Positions 7,139 through 15,557 of a DNA stretch of 56,304 nt are shown piece after piece. Source of the stretch: a virus; IMG/VR virus record IMGVR_UViG_3300006922_000026, positions 1 through 56,304 of that record, one strand, 5' to 3'. The notes under the pieces were generated by a model. That model was not told where the DNA came from and did no database searches. It was given only the letters and a program-made list of their open reading frames with translations. A program made the translations under genes and the position numbers. Within the stretch, counting starts at the first letter, position 1. Every line of letters starts with the position of its first letter.

Positions 7139-7755
7139 TATTCTACCGCCACTGCTTCTGAACTCATTGCACTCATTTCTATGTTGTCTGATTGCATGTT
7201 TGCCTGTTGTTCTTTGACCTCTTTCAAGTAAGTCAACATTTTTTCTGGAGTAGTTTCAATGTATGGATCAGCATCTGAACCTTCATTATTGATTCCAGGC
7301 TCTTGCCACCATGCTTCAACAACACCATCGTTGACAACTGTCATGTAACGCCAACTTCTATTTCCAAAACCTCTATGGTTCTTACCAATAAGCATACCCA
7401 TGTAACGTGTAAAGTTTCCGCTACCATCTGGAATAACTTTTACATTATTAACTTTGAGTATTTCAGCCCATGCATTCATTACAAATGTGTCATTAACTGA
7501 ACAACAGTATACTTCGTCAATACCTAACGATTTGATAGTATTGTAGTTTTCTTCAAAACTTGGTAATTGTGTTGATGTACATGTTGGTGTAAACGCACCT
7601 GGTAAACTAAACAACACAACACGTCTACCTTTGAAGTAATCGTCTGTTGTCATTGTTGTCCACATACCTTCGTCAAAACTACAACCGTCGTCTAAGACTG
7701 AGTCGCCAGTTCTAACTTGGAACGTTGTATTTGGGATTTTAAATCCTTTAATCAT
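7138..7755 (-). CDS. Peroxiredoxin (Prx5-like)
   Basis: Reduces hydrogen peroxide and organic peroxides through a cysteine thiol. The active site LPGAFTPTCT (51-60) holds the peroxidatic Cys59, and VVLFSLPG and the later EAWWQEPG-type stretch match the Prx5/AhpC-TSA fold. A CC pair (VYCCSV) could supply a resolving cysteine; the phage glutaredoxin at 39833 or a host thioredoxin may be the reductant. The last 25 residues are a polar tail not typical of the family. GAGGAG precedes the ATG. It probably protects the cell during infection. Confidence 0.9.
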   Translation of the reverse strand: MIKGFKIPNTTFQVRTGDSVLDDGCSFDEGMWTTMTTDDYFKGRRVVLFSLPGAFTPTCTSTQLPSFEENYNTIKSLGIDEVYCCSVNDTFVMNAWAEILKVNNVKVIPDGSGNFTRYMGMLIGKNHRGFGNRSWRYMTVVNDGVVEAWWQEPGINNEGSDADPYIETTPEKMLTYLKEVKEQQANMQSDNIEMSAMSSEAVAVE

Positions 7756-7776
7756 TTTGTCTCCTCGTAGTTAAAA

Positions 7777-7852
7777 TGGTGCCGATTCACAGATTCGAAC
7801 TGCGGACCTACTGATTACAAATCAGTTGCTCTACCAACTGAGCTAAACCGGC
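7777..7852 (-). tRNA. tRNA-Thr (anticodon UGU), CCA encoded
   Basis: Minus-strand cloverleaf: acceptor GCCGGTT/AATCGGC with one G-U pair, anticodon stem ACTGA/TCAGT with loop TTTGTAA (UGU, reading ACA), T loop TTCGAAT, discriminator A and genomic CCA. It sits between the peroxiredoxin gene and the Sm-like gene and is likely cut out of their common transcript. Confidence 0.95.
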
Positions 7853-7860
7853 TGATACAT

Positions 7861-8169
7861 TTAATTATCAGCAGTTACAGGTACAGGACCTACTTCTTGG
7901 ACCCTGTCGTAACGAAAACTGCGCCAACCCTTGGCATTTATGTCCCAAACTGTTACAGTTCCTTCTTTGCCAGGCTTGTCAGTTTTTGGTTTATTCTCTT
8001 CTGGAATAATATCGTAGGACTTTGTACAATCCATTATTCTTTTGTCGCCATCCAATTTTAAAAATGTTACTTGTAGCACTTCTTTGCGAAGTTGTTCGTT
8101 TAGTACTTCAACAGTTGGAATGCCTTTCATGTCTGCAATTTCTTTTTTAATATCCACGAATAACTCCAT
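7861..8169 (-). CDS. Sm-like/SH3-barrel phage protein (WYL_2/DUF2693-like)
   Basis: I choose the ATG at 8169 (MELFVDIKKEIADMKGIP), giving 102 residues and a 23-base overlap with the upstream gene; an ATG at 8130 is possible. The C-terminal half, VTFLKLDGDKRIMDCTKS, IIPEENKP, then VTVWDINAKGWRSFRYDRV, matches a small beta-barrel common in T4-like phages in which a GTVxVWDxxxxxWRSFR segment is diagnostic. A nucleic-acid or protein contact role is likely but not defined. The gene ends 8 bases from tRNA-Thr. Confidence 0.65.
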   Translation of the reverse strand: MELFVDIKKEIADMKGIPTVEVLNEQLRKEVLQVTFLKLDGDKRIMDCTKSYDIIPEENKPKTDKPGKEGTVTVWDINAKGWRSFRYDRVQEVGPVPVTADN

Positions 8170-8371
8170 TAAGCCAATTTTGTCCACATGACTCAGCATA
8201 GGGTTTACTATGCCCTGCCATTGATCTACTTTCAACCAATTTGCCATGCTCATACATCTTAACAATGTATTCCTTTTGTTCTACAATCTCAAAAGTTCTT
8301 GAGTGTAATGCTTGTTGATCAAACACCCCTTTTAACTTCTTAGCCATTTTACTTTTATTTCCTGTTGCCAT
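8147..8371 (-). CDS. Hypothetical protein (74 aa)
   Basis: The ATG at 8371 has GGAAGGGAGAAG upstream, so I prefer it to the longer frame from 8461, which runs inside the SGNH hydrolase gene. The first 20 residues are basic (MATGNKSKMAKKLKG); the remainder (HSRTFEIVEQKEYIVKMYEHGKL) looks like a small alpha/beta fold. Family unknown. It lies between the SGNH hydrolase and the Sm-like gene and overlaps the latter. Confidence 0.55.
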   Translation of the reverse strand: MATGNKSKMAKKLKGVFDQQALHSRTFEIVEQKEYIVKMYEHGKLVESRSMAGHSKPYAESCGQNWLNGVIRGY

Positions 8372-8387
8372 ATTATCTTCTCCCTTC

Positions 8388-9197
8388 CTATAATAACTCG
8401 AACCAGTACTCAGCGATACGTTTGTGTGTCTTAGGCCCAGGGTGCTGATGGTCCCGAGCATGATCCGTTTCTACTATCTTTGGATCAATGTTTGCAAATA
8501 CACCTTCTGGCATAACTTGCTCGATAATATTGTTAGTTGCTCTGCTCCAACTCCATATACTTAGAGTTTTATCTATAGCAATGTCGTTAATCCAGTTTAG
8601 GTAATTGATAGTCCTATTAGTTTCTAATAGTTCGTTGTTACTTTTAAAATAATCTACGTGTTTGCTATTGTTAGGATCTAATCCTGGACCAGGTATTAAA
8701 TTTGTGTGTTGCCAAAGTGGGTGATTATACTCTGGCCAACAAAACCTTCCATGGTCTGGTAATAGCATTAGTGCAAAATCAAAATCCACAACACGTTTTG
8801 CTACAGTATAGCATTTAGCAATGTTCTCTATGCTACTGCCTACCATACCAAAGTTTAGCAATGAGTAACTCGGATACATTTTATTAAGGTGTTGTACAAA
8901 TGTATCTTGCTCATCTACACCTACACCAAATGTACAACTGTCGCCAAATATTGCTATACGTGTTTTTCTACTTATATCAAGATTCCAAGTGCCTCTAAAG
9001 CCGTACTCGTTAATGTTGTAAGTAGTGCCTATTGGATCTACTTCCCATTCCTTGCTATCTTTAAATGGTCCGCATGTAAACGACTGTTTAGGTTTGTACT
9101 CCGGACAAGTTAACATATACTCATGAAACTTCACAAGGTCGTGCTTGTTATTCATCAATGCTGGACTTAATTGTGATAGGTTGTCTATGCCGTCCAT
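8388..9197 (-). CDS. SGNH/GDSL-type hydrolase
   Basis: Serine esterase fold. Block I is IAIFGDSCTFG with nucleophile Ser87; block II is LNFGMVGSS; the C-terminal catalytic pair is D249-H-Q-H252 in DHQHPGPKTHKRIAEYW. At 269 residues it fits the single-domain family. Such genes are common in marine T4-like phages; substrates may be acylated carbohydrates or lipids of the host surface. No signal peptide, so it acts in the cytoplasm or on virion components. The ATG lies inside the methyltransferase gene (13-base overlap), so the two are coupled. Confidence 0.85.
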   Translation of the reverse strand: MDGIDNLSQLSPALMNNKHDLVKFHEYMLTCPEYKPKQSFTCGPFKDSKEWEVDPIGTTYNINEYGFRGTWNLDISRKTRIAIFGDSCTFGVGVDEQDTFVQHLNKMYPSYSLLNFGMVGSSIENIAKCYTVAKRVVDFDFALMLLPDHGRFCWPEYNHPLWQHTNLIPGPGLDPNNSKHVDYFKSNNELLETNRTINYLNWINDIAIDKTLSIWSWSRATNNIIEQVMPEGVFANIDPKIVETDHARDHQHPGPKTHKRIAEYWFELL

Positions 9198-10165
9198 AGT
9201 ATGCTACCAGAGTTGTTTTGTTTTACTTCTTGTACGAATTGGTCTGGACTTGGTTCGTAATACTTTTCATCATACTCTTTAGGCTTATCAACAAAGTCTG
9301 TGTGTGGGTTGCCACACAATACAAATGGACCTTTTTGAATATCTAACTTAATGCCTAATGTTTTATCCTTAGGTATATGAAATCCTAATTGACACCAATG
9401 ATTAAAGTTATCACTGCCACGTCCTGGATTGTTGTTTACAAATTCTGTATCTTCACTGTATGCCTTCCAATGGAATACCATAAAGTTGTGTCCTTCTGGT
9501 CTTGGAACTTCCATGATAAATCTTAGGTCGTCTTCTTTAGGATAGTTCTTTAGATCAAGACTAAACATAAGTGTTTCATTGTCTACAGGATGATCGTCAA
9601 TACGTGTAGGACGTAATCCTGGTAATGGATATAGCATACCCATCTTTAGGTTAACAGGAAACTGTTCAATGTAACGTTTTTCTTTTTCAACTTCTTCTAA
9701 GAACAATGTACTTTGATACAGGTTAATCTTATCTGGAATAGCAACGCAACCTTGTTGTCTTGCAATCAAGTCGCTATAGATACGTGTAAAGTTTCTTTCA
9801 ATACCAATGTCGCCAAGTGTTTCACTAATAACTAAATCAAAGTAATTTGATGGAGCCTCGTTAACATCTGCGATTATTCTATAGTTTGTAACGTTGTTTA
9901 GTTTGCATAGTTCTTCAATGGTTCCATGTAAACTTGTTTGGTTCTCACAGAACCATACTTCTTTTGCACCCTGTAATGACGCATAGATACCAAGCAATCC
10001 TGTGCCTGCTCCAAAGTCAATTACAGTTTTACCTTCTGCATGTTTTTTAATTCTACTAAAGAAACCTTGACAACGTGCATGATCTTTAATCATACACATA
10101 TGACTGGCATGATCAGCAAACTCGTGATCAAATAAAGCAAAGGTATGGTCGCAAAATTTATCCAC
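9185..10165 (-). CDS. SAM-dependent methyltransferase, protein-arginine-methyltransferase-like
   Basis: Motif [16 protein letters not shown] (48-62) binds SAM, Glu74 lies at the end of the next strand (VWFCEN), and SETLGDIG (114-121) resembles the double-E loop region of PRMTs. A beta-rich C-terminal half (130-326) matches the PRMT barrel in position and size. The target is unknown; it could be a ribosomal or RNA-binding host protein. The start is GTG at 10165, overlapping the ClpP stop (GTGGATAA) with no clear ribosome site, so translation likely depends on termination of clpP. Confidence 0.75.
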   Translation of the reverse strand: MDKFCDHTFALFDHEFADHASHMCMIKDHARCQGFFSRIKKHAEGKTVIDFGAGTGLLGIYASLQGAKEVWFCENQTSLHGTIEELCKLNNVTNYRIIADVNEAPSNYFDLVISETLGDIGIERNFTRIYSDLIARQQGCVAIPDKINLYQSTLFLEEVEKEKRYIEQFPVNLKMGMLYPLPGLRPTRIDDHPVDNETLMFSLDLKNYPKEDDLRFIMEVPRPEGHNFMVFHWKAYSEDTEFVNNNPGRGSDNFNHWCQLGFHIPKDKTLGIKLDIQKGPFVLCGNPHTDFVDKPKEYDEKYYEPSPDQFVQEVKQNNSGSILWTA

Positions 10166-10745
10166 GATTAGCGATTACCGTATCTGCAAGTCCGTAATCA
10201 ACTGCTTCTTGGGCACTCATAAAGTTATCTCTATCCATGTCTGCTTCAAGTGTAGCATAATCTTTGCCTGTGTGCTTTTCATACAGTTTAGTCAATGTTT
10301 CTTTCCAATACTGTAATTCTTTGTATTGAATCTCAACATCACTTGCTTGTCCTTGTGTTCCACCTAATGGTTGGTGTATCATGTGTCTTGCATGTGGTAA
10401 GATTTTACGTTTGCCTGGCTCACCTGCCATTGCAAGGAAACTTCCCATACTTGCCGCTTGACCCATTACAATAGTATTCACTGGCGAATTGATAAACTGC
10501 ATTGTGTCATAGATAGACATACCTGCGGTTACACTACCACCTGGACTATTAATATAAAAGTTAATTGGTTTCTTTGGATTTTCACTTTCCAAGAAAAGCA
10601 TTTGTGATACAATTAAACTTGCAGACGTACTGTTTACATCTGTGTCTAACATTATAATACGATCTTTTAGTAGACGACTGTAAATATCATAACTACGTTC
10701 GCCACGTTGTTCTTTCTCAATTACTACTGGTACTAAATTAGGCAT
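10158..10745 (-). CDS. clpP: ATP-dependent Clp protease proteolytic subunit ClpP (copy 1)
   Basis: Serine peptidase that forms the chamber served by ClpX/ClpA. In 195 residues from the ATG at 10745 (which follows AAGGAGGGG) the triad is Ser99 (MGQAASMGS), His124 (HMIHQPLGG) and Asp173 ([11 protein letters not shown]). Glycine-rich INSPGGSV (65-72) forms the oxyanion region. It is a full-length, canonical ClpP close to bacterial housekeeping versions; the longer frame to 10835 is an artefact. The phage also encodes a divergent ClpP at 14392, ClpS at 28975 and a tmRNA, and must borrow the host unfoldase. Confidence 0.95.
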   Translation of the reverse strand: MPNLVPVVIEKEQRGERSYDIYSRLLKDRIIMLDTDVNSTSASLIVSQMLFLESENPKKPINFYINSPGGSVTAGMSIYDTMQFINSPVNTIVMGQAASMGSFLAMAGEPGKRKILPHARHMIHQPLGGTQGQASDVEIQYKELQYWKETLTKLYEKHTGKDYATLEADMDRDNFMSAQEAVDYGLADTVIANRG

Positions 10746-10977
10746 ATCGCCCCTCCTTCGTTCTGTATACTTCTTTCGGGCCTGGTGTTGTAAACTCATA
10801 GCCAAATGCGTTACCAATGTATATACTTCTACCATTCCATTTCATATGGATTTTATTTGTAGCCATAAACACATTCATCGATTCTTTTTCTCTAAAGTTG
10901 TCTACTTCTGCTTCAACTACTTTATCGTTATCTGTACAAGTTACCATACAAGTCTTTTCGTAAACACTATTCGCCAT
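10738..10977 (-). CDS. Hypothetical protein upstream of clpP (79 aa)
   Basis: ATG with AAGGAT upstream, ending 8 bases into clpP, whose ribosome site lies in its last codons. The protein is polar with a [10 protein letters not shown] stretch near the start and a [18 protein letters not shown] beta-rich centre. Small homologues seem usual in T4-like marine phages, but I cannot name a function. The overlap implies stoichiometric coupling to ClpP. Confidence 0.65.
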   Translation of the reverse strand: MANSVYEKTCMVTCTDNDKVVEAEVDNFREKESMNVFMATNKIHMKWNGRSIYIGNAFGYEFTTPGPKEVYRTKEGRYA

Positions 10978-11215
10978 TGCTTATCCTTTTTTTAATTGTT
11001 ATATATTCTAACATATCCCATACTATAAAGTAAAGAAAAAATGTTGCCAAACTGCCAAACCACCCGCCAAAAAAGTACACGGGTATCAAGTAAAAGAAGA
11101 TAACAAATTTATACAAGTATCCTCTTACCATTCTCTTAGGAACGTAATGCATAGGCCATTGTCCAATATTTTCTATTGGTGGCTTCTTTCTAAAATCTTC
11201 GTATTCCCAGTTCAT
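10967..11215 (-). CDS. Small membrane protein (82 aa)
   Basis: The ATG overlaps the upstream stop (ATGA). The N-terminal half is polar and proline-containing (KKPPIENIGQWPMHYVPKRM); from residue 34 two hydrophobic helices follow (YLYKFVIFFYLIPVYFFGGW and GSLATFFLYFIVWDML), ending in a short basic tail. A two-pass membrane protein of unknown family in the acetyltransferase-ClpP operon. Confidence 0.65.
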   Translation of the reverse strand: MNWEYEDFRKKPPIENIGQWPMHYVPKRMVRGYLYKFVIFFYLIPVYFFGGWFGSLATFFLYFIVWDMLEYITIKKRISNGE

Positions 11216-11694
11216 AGTGTATATTCAAAATTTTGTGTTTGATGATGTATGGCTACTTGTTTAGCACCATTCTTAATATGAAAGTGTGTTGCCATAGGAT
11301 TTAACGGACTTAATGTTACTACTCTTTTTATACCGTTCTTCTTTGCGAATTCTAAAACTTTTTTAATGATCTCTTTACCTGCTCCACGTTTGCGACTCCA
11401 TACAGTGTATGCAATAGCAATATTCTTTTCGTCTTTCAAGTGTGCAAGTTCGCTCATTAGATCTAATTCTTTTACATTGTGCGGAACATCATTTGTAAAT
11501 GCAATACAAATAATTCCTTCAATTTCATTTTCATATTTTAAACCGTAAATCTTACGACCTTTACTAATACGCCAGCCAAGTGTTAGTTCGGGTCTAACAG
11601 GATCTTCACTTACATCGATATCATCGAGCTCAACAAGTTCAGTACCTTTTACCCATCTAAAAAATTCTTCGCTTTTGTCCTTGAACAACTTCAT
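11212..11694 (-). CDS. GNAT-family acetyltransferase
   Basis: The C-terminal half shows the GNAT core: strand IAIAYTVWSRKRGAGKEIIK (about 92-111), in which RKRGAGK is the acetyl-CoA pyrophosphate loop, then a helix and VVTLSPLNPMATHFHIKNGAK, the typical final strand-helix. At 160 residues it is a single domain. Substrate unknown: protein N-terminus, lysine or small molecule. The ATG overlaps the preceding stop (4 bases). Neighbours suggest protein modification and turnover functions. Confidence 0.75.
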   Translation of the reverse strand: MKLFKDKSEEFFRWVKGTELVELDDIDVSEDPVRPELTLGWRISKGRKIYGLKYENEIEGIICIAFTNDVPHNVKELDLMSELAHLKDEKNIAIAYTVWSRKRGAGKEIIKKVLEFAKKNGIKRVVTLSPLNPMATHFHIKNGAKQVAIHHQTQNFEYTL

Positions 11695-12419
11695 ACTTTA
11701 TTCCTTTTTATAATCTTTAATACTTTTTGACGCATACGTGCATTGTCAAAGTATTCATATGCTTTATGTAAAGGTGTAGGTGGAAGTTGATTCTTTAGTG
11801 TAATACAAGAGTTAATAGGACTATGAAAGCCTAACTGATCTAACTCATGCGAGTCAAACTCAACAAGATTAATTTTTTCATCTGTGTTGAACTTAACATA
11901 CATTAAAGGATCTCCTTCATTAATGCTAATACGTGTTGCATCAGGTTTCTTTTGGAACAATGGGCGTACACCTGGACGAAACCATCTGCCAATATCATAA
12001 CTGCCACACAATGGATTAACTGATTCTGTATATCCGTTGTTGTGATAATACGGTGGTAAGTTTGTAGCCATTAATGGCTTGTCTGCAAAAAATATGTAAC
12101 CAAAGCCAAGTTGGTGAATACCGTTCTTGCCTTGTGGGTCTCCAAAGAATATTGCTCCGAACTCTGGATCTTGTCTGTGTATTTTTAGTTGACCGTTATC
12201 GTTGTATTCAAGTTCAACTGTTACAGGAGATTTGATAACAACTGTTTTAGTCATCTCTTCTACCATACCAGGACAATGCAATAATGATGGTCCAAGCCAT
12301 TCTTTGTAATCTATGTTCTTGTGTAAGAACTCCGGCTCTTGAAATCGTAGTGGACTAATGAAATGTCTTTCACCACTACCTGGAGCAATCGCTCTTGTCC
12401 AATATACATTAACGGTCAT
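11691..12419 (-). CDS. Conserved marine-phage protein, function unknown (242 aa)
   Basis: The ATG overlaps the oxygenase gene by 11 bases and its stop overlaps the acetyltransferase start by 4. The protein is beta-rich with many aromatic and proline residues (SPLRFQEPEFL, FGYIFFADKPLMATNLPPYY, RISINEGDPLMYVKF). The pattern recalls cupin-type jelly rolls, and a shared operon with a 2OG oxygenase fits, but I see no clear HxH/HxD iron site. The last 25 residues are basic. Function unassigned. Confidence 0.6.
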   Translation of the reverse strand: MTVNVYWTRAIAPGSGERHFISPLRFQEPEFLHKNIDYKEWLGPSLLHCPGMVEEMTKTVVIKSPVTVELEYNDNGQLKIHRQDPEFGAIFFGDPQGKNGIHQLGFGYIFFADKPLMATNLPPYYHNNGYTESVNPLCGSYDIGRWFRPGVRPLFQKKPDATRISINEGDPLMYVKFNTDEKINLVEFDSHELDQLGFHSPINSCITLKNQLPPTPLHKAYEYFDNARMRQKVLKIIKRNKV

Positions 12420-13176
12420 AATCGTTAAACCACATTTTATAAGGTTGCCCTTGTTTGCTGTCTTTTCTTACAAAGCCAAACTGACCAATGTTGAAACTTA
12501 ATGTAACTCTTTCAACATCACTCTTGAAAGGATATACTGCATGTCGCATAGCACCTGGAAAGAAAATACAATCACCTGTTGTTGGTGTATAGTTTATTCC
12601 ACTGCTCTGCCATATGTCATCAATCAAACCACCAGTGAATGTAATGTCGCCTGGTACTGGTTGATTAGTATATTCTTTTGCCTTGTCTTTTTCTTCTTTA
12701 ATTACTTCAGGTATATCAATATACAAACTTGCACTAATTAAACTGTTAGGGTGTGTATGCATTGGATTAAACTCACCTGCTTTAGTTACGTTAACCCAAG
12801 GATAACCTAATAGTTCTATTGCAAGATCATGTTCGTCCTCTGATGGCATTTCATCAAGATTGCTTACTTGTAGTCCACTGCGAATATAATTGTTACAGTG
12901 TTCTGCCATTATGGTGATAAACCTGTTTTGTTCTTCTGGAGTTCCTATACTTTTTAAGTCGTACTGTCCAGCAATGTTGCCACTTAGGCTTTGACCCATT
13001 GGATCGCTCTTAGCCTGTGCTTCTTTAGATAGTTTTTGTAAAAACGCTAAATCGTCATCTGTGAACTTTCCAATATAGAGGCTTGGTCCAAAAGGTTTAC
13101 GTATTTCGTATCCTTTAGATTCCTCAGTCCAACCGTGACCGTTATACTTAAATTGTCTATCTATTGTTTTCGGCAA
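12409..13176 (-). CDS. 2OG-Fe(II) oxygenase (TIGR02466-like), overlapping bS21 gene
   Basis: A putative 2-oxoglutarate/Fe(II) hydroxylase. The core reads NPMHTHPNSLISASLYIDIP (iron-binding His pair), then ITFTGGL, DCIFFPGAMRHAVYPF (distal His) and RVTLSFNIGQFGF with the 2OG-binding Arg. No ATG is available near the start; I choose TTG at 13176, with AAGGA 9 bases upstream, a 20-base overlap with the bS21 gene. GTG at 13236 is an alternative with an 80-base overlap. Expression is therefore tied to bS21. Substrate unknown; a ribosomal protein is an attractive guess given the repeat of this arrangement at 31600-32461. Confidence 0.8.
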   Translation of the reverse strand: MPKTIDRQFKYNGHGWTEESKGYEIRKPFGPSLYIGKFTDDDLAFLQKLSKEAQAKSDPMGQSLSGNIAGQYDLKSIGTPEEQNRFITIMAEHCNNYIRSGLQVSNLDEMPSEDEHDLAIELLGYPWVNVTKAGEFNPMHTHPNSLISASLYIDIPEVIKEEKDKAKEYTNQPVPGDITFTGGLIDDIWQSSGINYTPTTGDCIFFPGAMRHAVYPFKSDVERVTLSFNIGQFGFVRKDSKQGQPYKMWFNDYDR

Positions 13177-13354
13177 TTCTTTGTTCCTTCTTACGTCTTG
13201 CAATACCACGCTTCTTTGCTTCACGTCTTTTTTCACTTGGCTTCATGTAGTGTTGTCTTTCTCTTAACTCTTCCATGATTCCGTTTTTCTTCATTTTACG
13301 TTTCATAAGCCTTAGGGCCTTTTCAACGTTGTTATTTCTTACGATTATTTCCAT
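13157..13354 (-). CDS. rpsU: Ribosomal protein bS21 (copy 1)
   Basis: bS21 sits on the 30S platform next to the anti-Shine-Dalgarno of 16S rRNA and affects mRNA choice. The 65-residue product matches the family: EIIVRNNNVEKALRLMKRKM, then GIMEELRERQHYMKPSEKRR and a basic helical tail. ATG at 13354 with AAGGAG. Phage bS21 genes are known from marine viruses and may replace the host copy to favour phage messages. The gene overlaps the 2OG oxygenase downstream; a second, diverged copy lies at 32222. Confidence 0.93.
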   Translation of the reverse strand: MEIIVRNNNVEKALRLMKRKMKKNGIMEELRERQHYMKPSEKRREAKKRGIARRKKEQRIAENNR

Positions 13355-13368
13355 TTAACTCCTTTAGG

Positions 13369-13590
13369 TTAGTGTAGTGTTCTGCTTATATCCTCGTCCT
13401 CTGTTAAGTCTACACCAAAATACTTGTAACAGATTTCGATTATTGATTCTGGCACTGTATGTTCCTCTTTGCCTTCTGGAATAAACAGGCCTTTCAACTC
13501 CCCGTCCGGACCAAAGATTAGACCCCAATCTCCGTCCTCTAAACTATCTTCGAATATTACTAAGTCTGCAGGATCTACTTTCTTAGACAT
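13369..13590 (-). CDS. Acidic hypothetical protein (73 aa)
   Basis: The start ATG at 13590 is preceded by AGAGGAGA; a longer frame to 13623 has no site. The protein is strongly acidic (FEDSLEDGDWGLIFGPDGEL, LTEDEDISRTLH) and has a compact beta-hairpin look around GDWGLIFGPDGELKGLFIPEG. It precedes bS21 by 15 bases in the same operon. Function unknown; its net negative charge could suit binding to a basic protein such as bS21, which is inference only. Confidence 0.65.
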   Translation of the reverse strand: MSKKVDPADLVIFEDSLEDGDWGLIFGPDGELKGLFIPEGKEEHTVPESIIEICYKYFGVDLTEDEDISRTLH

Positions 13591-13627
13591 ATAGTTCTCC
13601 TCTTCGATGTGTTTGTACTGCATTTAC

Positions 13628-14317
13628 TTAACCGAATCTAACATAGTTTAATTGTGTTTCTGGTAACTTTGTAATAAAGTTTTCGCCGTGTCTTTTTACT
13701 TTAGCCTTAACTTTAATTACATCTTTTTCCTTAGGTAGTACAGCCTCAGGTTTAAACTCTTTAAAAAATGAAACAAGGTTGTTATCTATGTTGCCGTTAA
13801 TAACATGACACCCAAACTTTTCAACCCACTTGATTTCATTTACTGTTAGTTCGCCTTGAATAACTTCACCTGGTAAACCAATATGTTTGCTTTCACCAAA
13901 TGATTCTTTAATTACTTTCTTATAATCTTTCTTGTGCTTTTGTTCAAAGTAAACTTTTGGTAATAATGCAATAACACCAAACTCACTTCCGTGTATTTCT
14001 TTACTATTCATATGTGAAACAAGTGTTTCCATAAAGTTGCTTAATGTTCCTGCAATCTGTTGTAATGATGTGTCCCTGTTTATAAATGCAACTGCCTCTT
14101 TAGCATTGGTATAGTCTTCGGCAATTGGTTTATACTGGCCTATAATAAAATCTTCAGGCGGAGTATGAAGGTAATCACTACAATATGCAAGGATCTCTTT
14201 GTTAGCAAACAACGTAGGTGTATCTTCAGAAAATCTACGTGTGTCTTTAACTAACGATCCGTTTACTCTGTATGCTGTAAATGCCTTTGCTAATGTTTCT
14301 GTCGTATTATATTTCAT
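13628..14317 (-). CDS. Conserved hypothetical phage protein (229 aa)
   Basis: First gene behind the promoter at 14348-14376. Soluble, mixed alpha/beta, with an SNFMETLVSHMNSKEIHGSE stretch in the centre and a lysine-rich C-terminus (KDVIKVKAKVKRHGE). There is no signal peptide, membrane helix or motif I can assign. The operon continues through an acidic protein, bS21, the 2OG oxygenase, acetyltransferase, ClpP, methyltransferase and SGNH hydrolase, so it is probably an early host-takeover protein. Confidence 0.6.
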   Translation of the reverse strand: MKYNTTETLAKAFTAYRVNGSLVKDTRRFSEDTPTLFANKEILAYCSDYLHTPPEDFIIGQYKPIAEDYTNAKEAVAFINRDTSLQQIAGTLSNFMETLVSHMNSKEIHGSEFGVIALLPKVYFEQKHKKDYKKVIKESFGESKHIGLPGEVIQGELTVNEIKWVEKFGCHVINGNIDNNLVSFFKEFKPEAVLPKEKDVIKVKAKVKRHGENFITKLPETQLNYVRFG

Positions 14318-14347
14318 GCCTGAGTGTGCCTTTCTAATTATAACAAT

Positions 14348-14376
14348 AGTATACTATCGTTGCTTCAAAAAGTCAA
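14348..14376 (-). promoter_or_regulatory. sigma70-like promoter of the bS21/ClpP operon
   Basis: TTGACT, 17 bases, TATACT on the minus strand, about 30 bases before the ATG at 14317. Confidence 0.8.
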
Positions 14377-14391
14377 GTAAAAAATTACCAA

Positions 14392-14958
14392 TTATAGGAT
14401 ATGATCTGCGATATTAAGGTCAACCATTTGTTTGGCTGTGTAGTATTGGTCGGAAGGATTTTTGATAAACTTATTACGAACTTCTTGTATAGTCATACCA
14501 GTTGCATCACGTAATATTTGCATACATCTTGTTTCGCAGTTTTGGTTCTCTTTCATCTGTGCTTTGATGTCATGCATTTTGGCATCCATATTATCACTGT
14601 GTTGATGATTCATGCTACCTGCATTTTTACCAATATAACGTTGTCCTTCTTTACCACTTGCAAAGATTAAAAATCCTGCACTCATAACTGCACCAATTCC
14701 TATAGTGCTTATGTTGTGATAACTGTTCTTCATTACATCAATAAGAGCAAACATCTCATAGAGATCTCCGCCTGGGGTATTGATATACAATTGAAGTGTA
14801 CGTTTTGGTTTTTTGACTAAATTTGCACTTATGATCCATTTGATAGTTTCACTGACATTTTCACTTGTGATTTCTCCAGTGAGATAGTGAATATCGTTAT
14901 CAAGTAGATTACGATCTATAGCATCAGCGGCTGAAAAGAATTCGTTCTGTTTACTCAT
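14392..14958 (-). CDS. Divergent ClpP-family serine protease (copy 2)
   Basis: 188 residues with the ClpP fold: INTPGGDLYEMFALID (60-75), nucleophile Ser93 in GAVMSAGFLIFAS, catalytic His118 in SMNHQHSD and probable Asp170 (KNPSDQYY). It differs from copy 1 in the handle region and around the His, so it is a paralogue, not a duplicate. It could form mixed rings with phage or host ClpP, as ClpP1/ClpP2 pairs do in some bacteria, or act alone as a peptidase. Its ATG overlaps the metallopeptidase stop by 8 bases. Confidence 0.88.
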   Translation of the reverse strand: MSKQNEFFSAADAIDRNLLDNDIHYLTGEITSENVSETIKWIISANLVKKPKRTLQLYINTPGGDLYEMFALIDVMKNSYHNISTIGIGAVMSAGFLIFASGKEGQRYIGKNAGSMNHQHSDNMDAKMHDIKAQMKENQNCETRCMQILRDATGMTIQEVRNKFIKNPSDQYYTAKQMVDLNIADHIL

Positions 14959-15451
14959 ATGCTTCTTTGTACTTATCTAAGTCGTCCCATGTCCATGGCT
15001 TTTTCTGTAATCCTTCTTTATCAACCCACTGTAGAAACAGTCCTACTTCTCGTCCATGTGCTTCTATTTCCCAAGGTCGATCCCAGTATTTTGGCATTTT
15101 CTTATATTCTTTGCCGTCAAATCTTGTAGTCTTTGTGTTCTCTAATTCTACCCAACGTCCTGTTGCAAACTGTGAAATATGCACCATTTCGTGTGCTATA
15201 GATTCTAACATTCTACGCAAAGTAAACGTCTTATCAACACGTAACGTATATTCTTTGGGTCTAAAGTTATTGTCCTCGTATACAACGTCAGCAAGACTAC
15301 CGCACTCTTTGTATAGATTACCCATTAGTTCTATGTCTATTTCTAACTTATCAGCAGTTTTATCTGTCATCAAATAGTAACCTGAAAATACTGCTATACT
15401 TTCTACTAATGCACGTTCTTTCTTTGTGCCACCTGTGATGTTTAAGAACAT
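14951..15451 (-). CDS. Zinc metallopeptidase-like protein (HExxH)
   Basis: IAHEMVHISQFATGRW holds the zinc-binding HEMVH motif, and a later WEIEAHGRE gives a plausible third ligand, as in SprT-like or gluzincin peptidases. 166 residues, no signal peptide, so cytoplasmic. It is the first gene behind a perfect-consensus promoter (15484-15512) and is coupled to the second ClpP. An early proteolysis role against host proteins is a reasonable inference. Confidence 0.75.
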   Translation of the reverse strand: MFLNITGGTKKERALVESIAVFSGYYLMTDKTADKLEIDIELMGNLYKECGSLADVVYEDNNFRPKEYTLRVDKTFTLRRMLESIAHEMVHISQFATGRWVELENTKTTRFDGKEYKKMPKYWDRPWEIEAHGREVGLFLQWVDKEGLQKKPWTWDDLDKYKEAYE

Positions 15452-15483
15452 TTTGAACCCTTTATTTTACGATCGTTATATGT

Positions 15484-15512
15484 ATTATACATTATTGTAC
15501 ACCACTTGTCAA
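15484..15512 (-). promoter_or_regulatory. Perfect-consensus sigma70-like promoter
   Basis: TTGACA, 17 bases, TATAAT on the minus strand, about 33 bases before the ATG at 15451. One of the strongest promoters in the window. Confidence 0.9.
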
Positions 15513-15557
15513 GTATAATGTGAGTACTTAAATTACTTATCCATTCAATAAATAATA

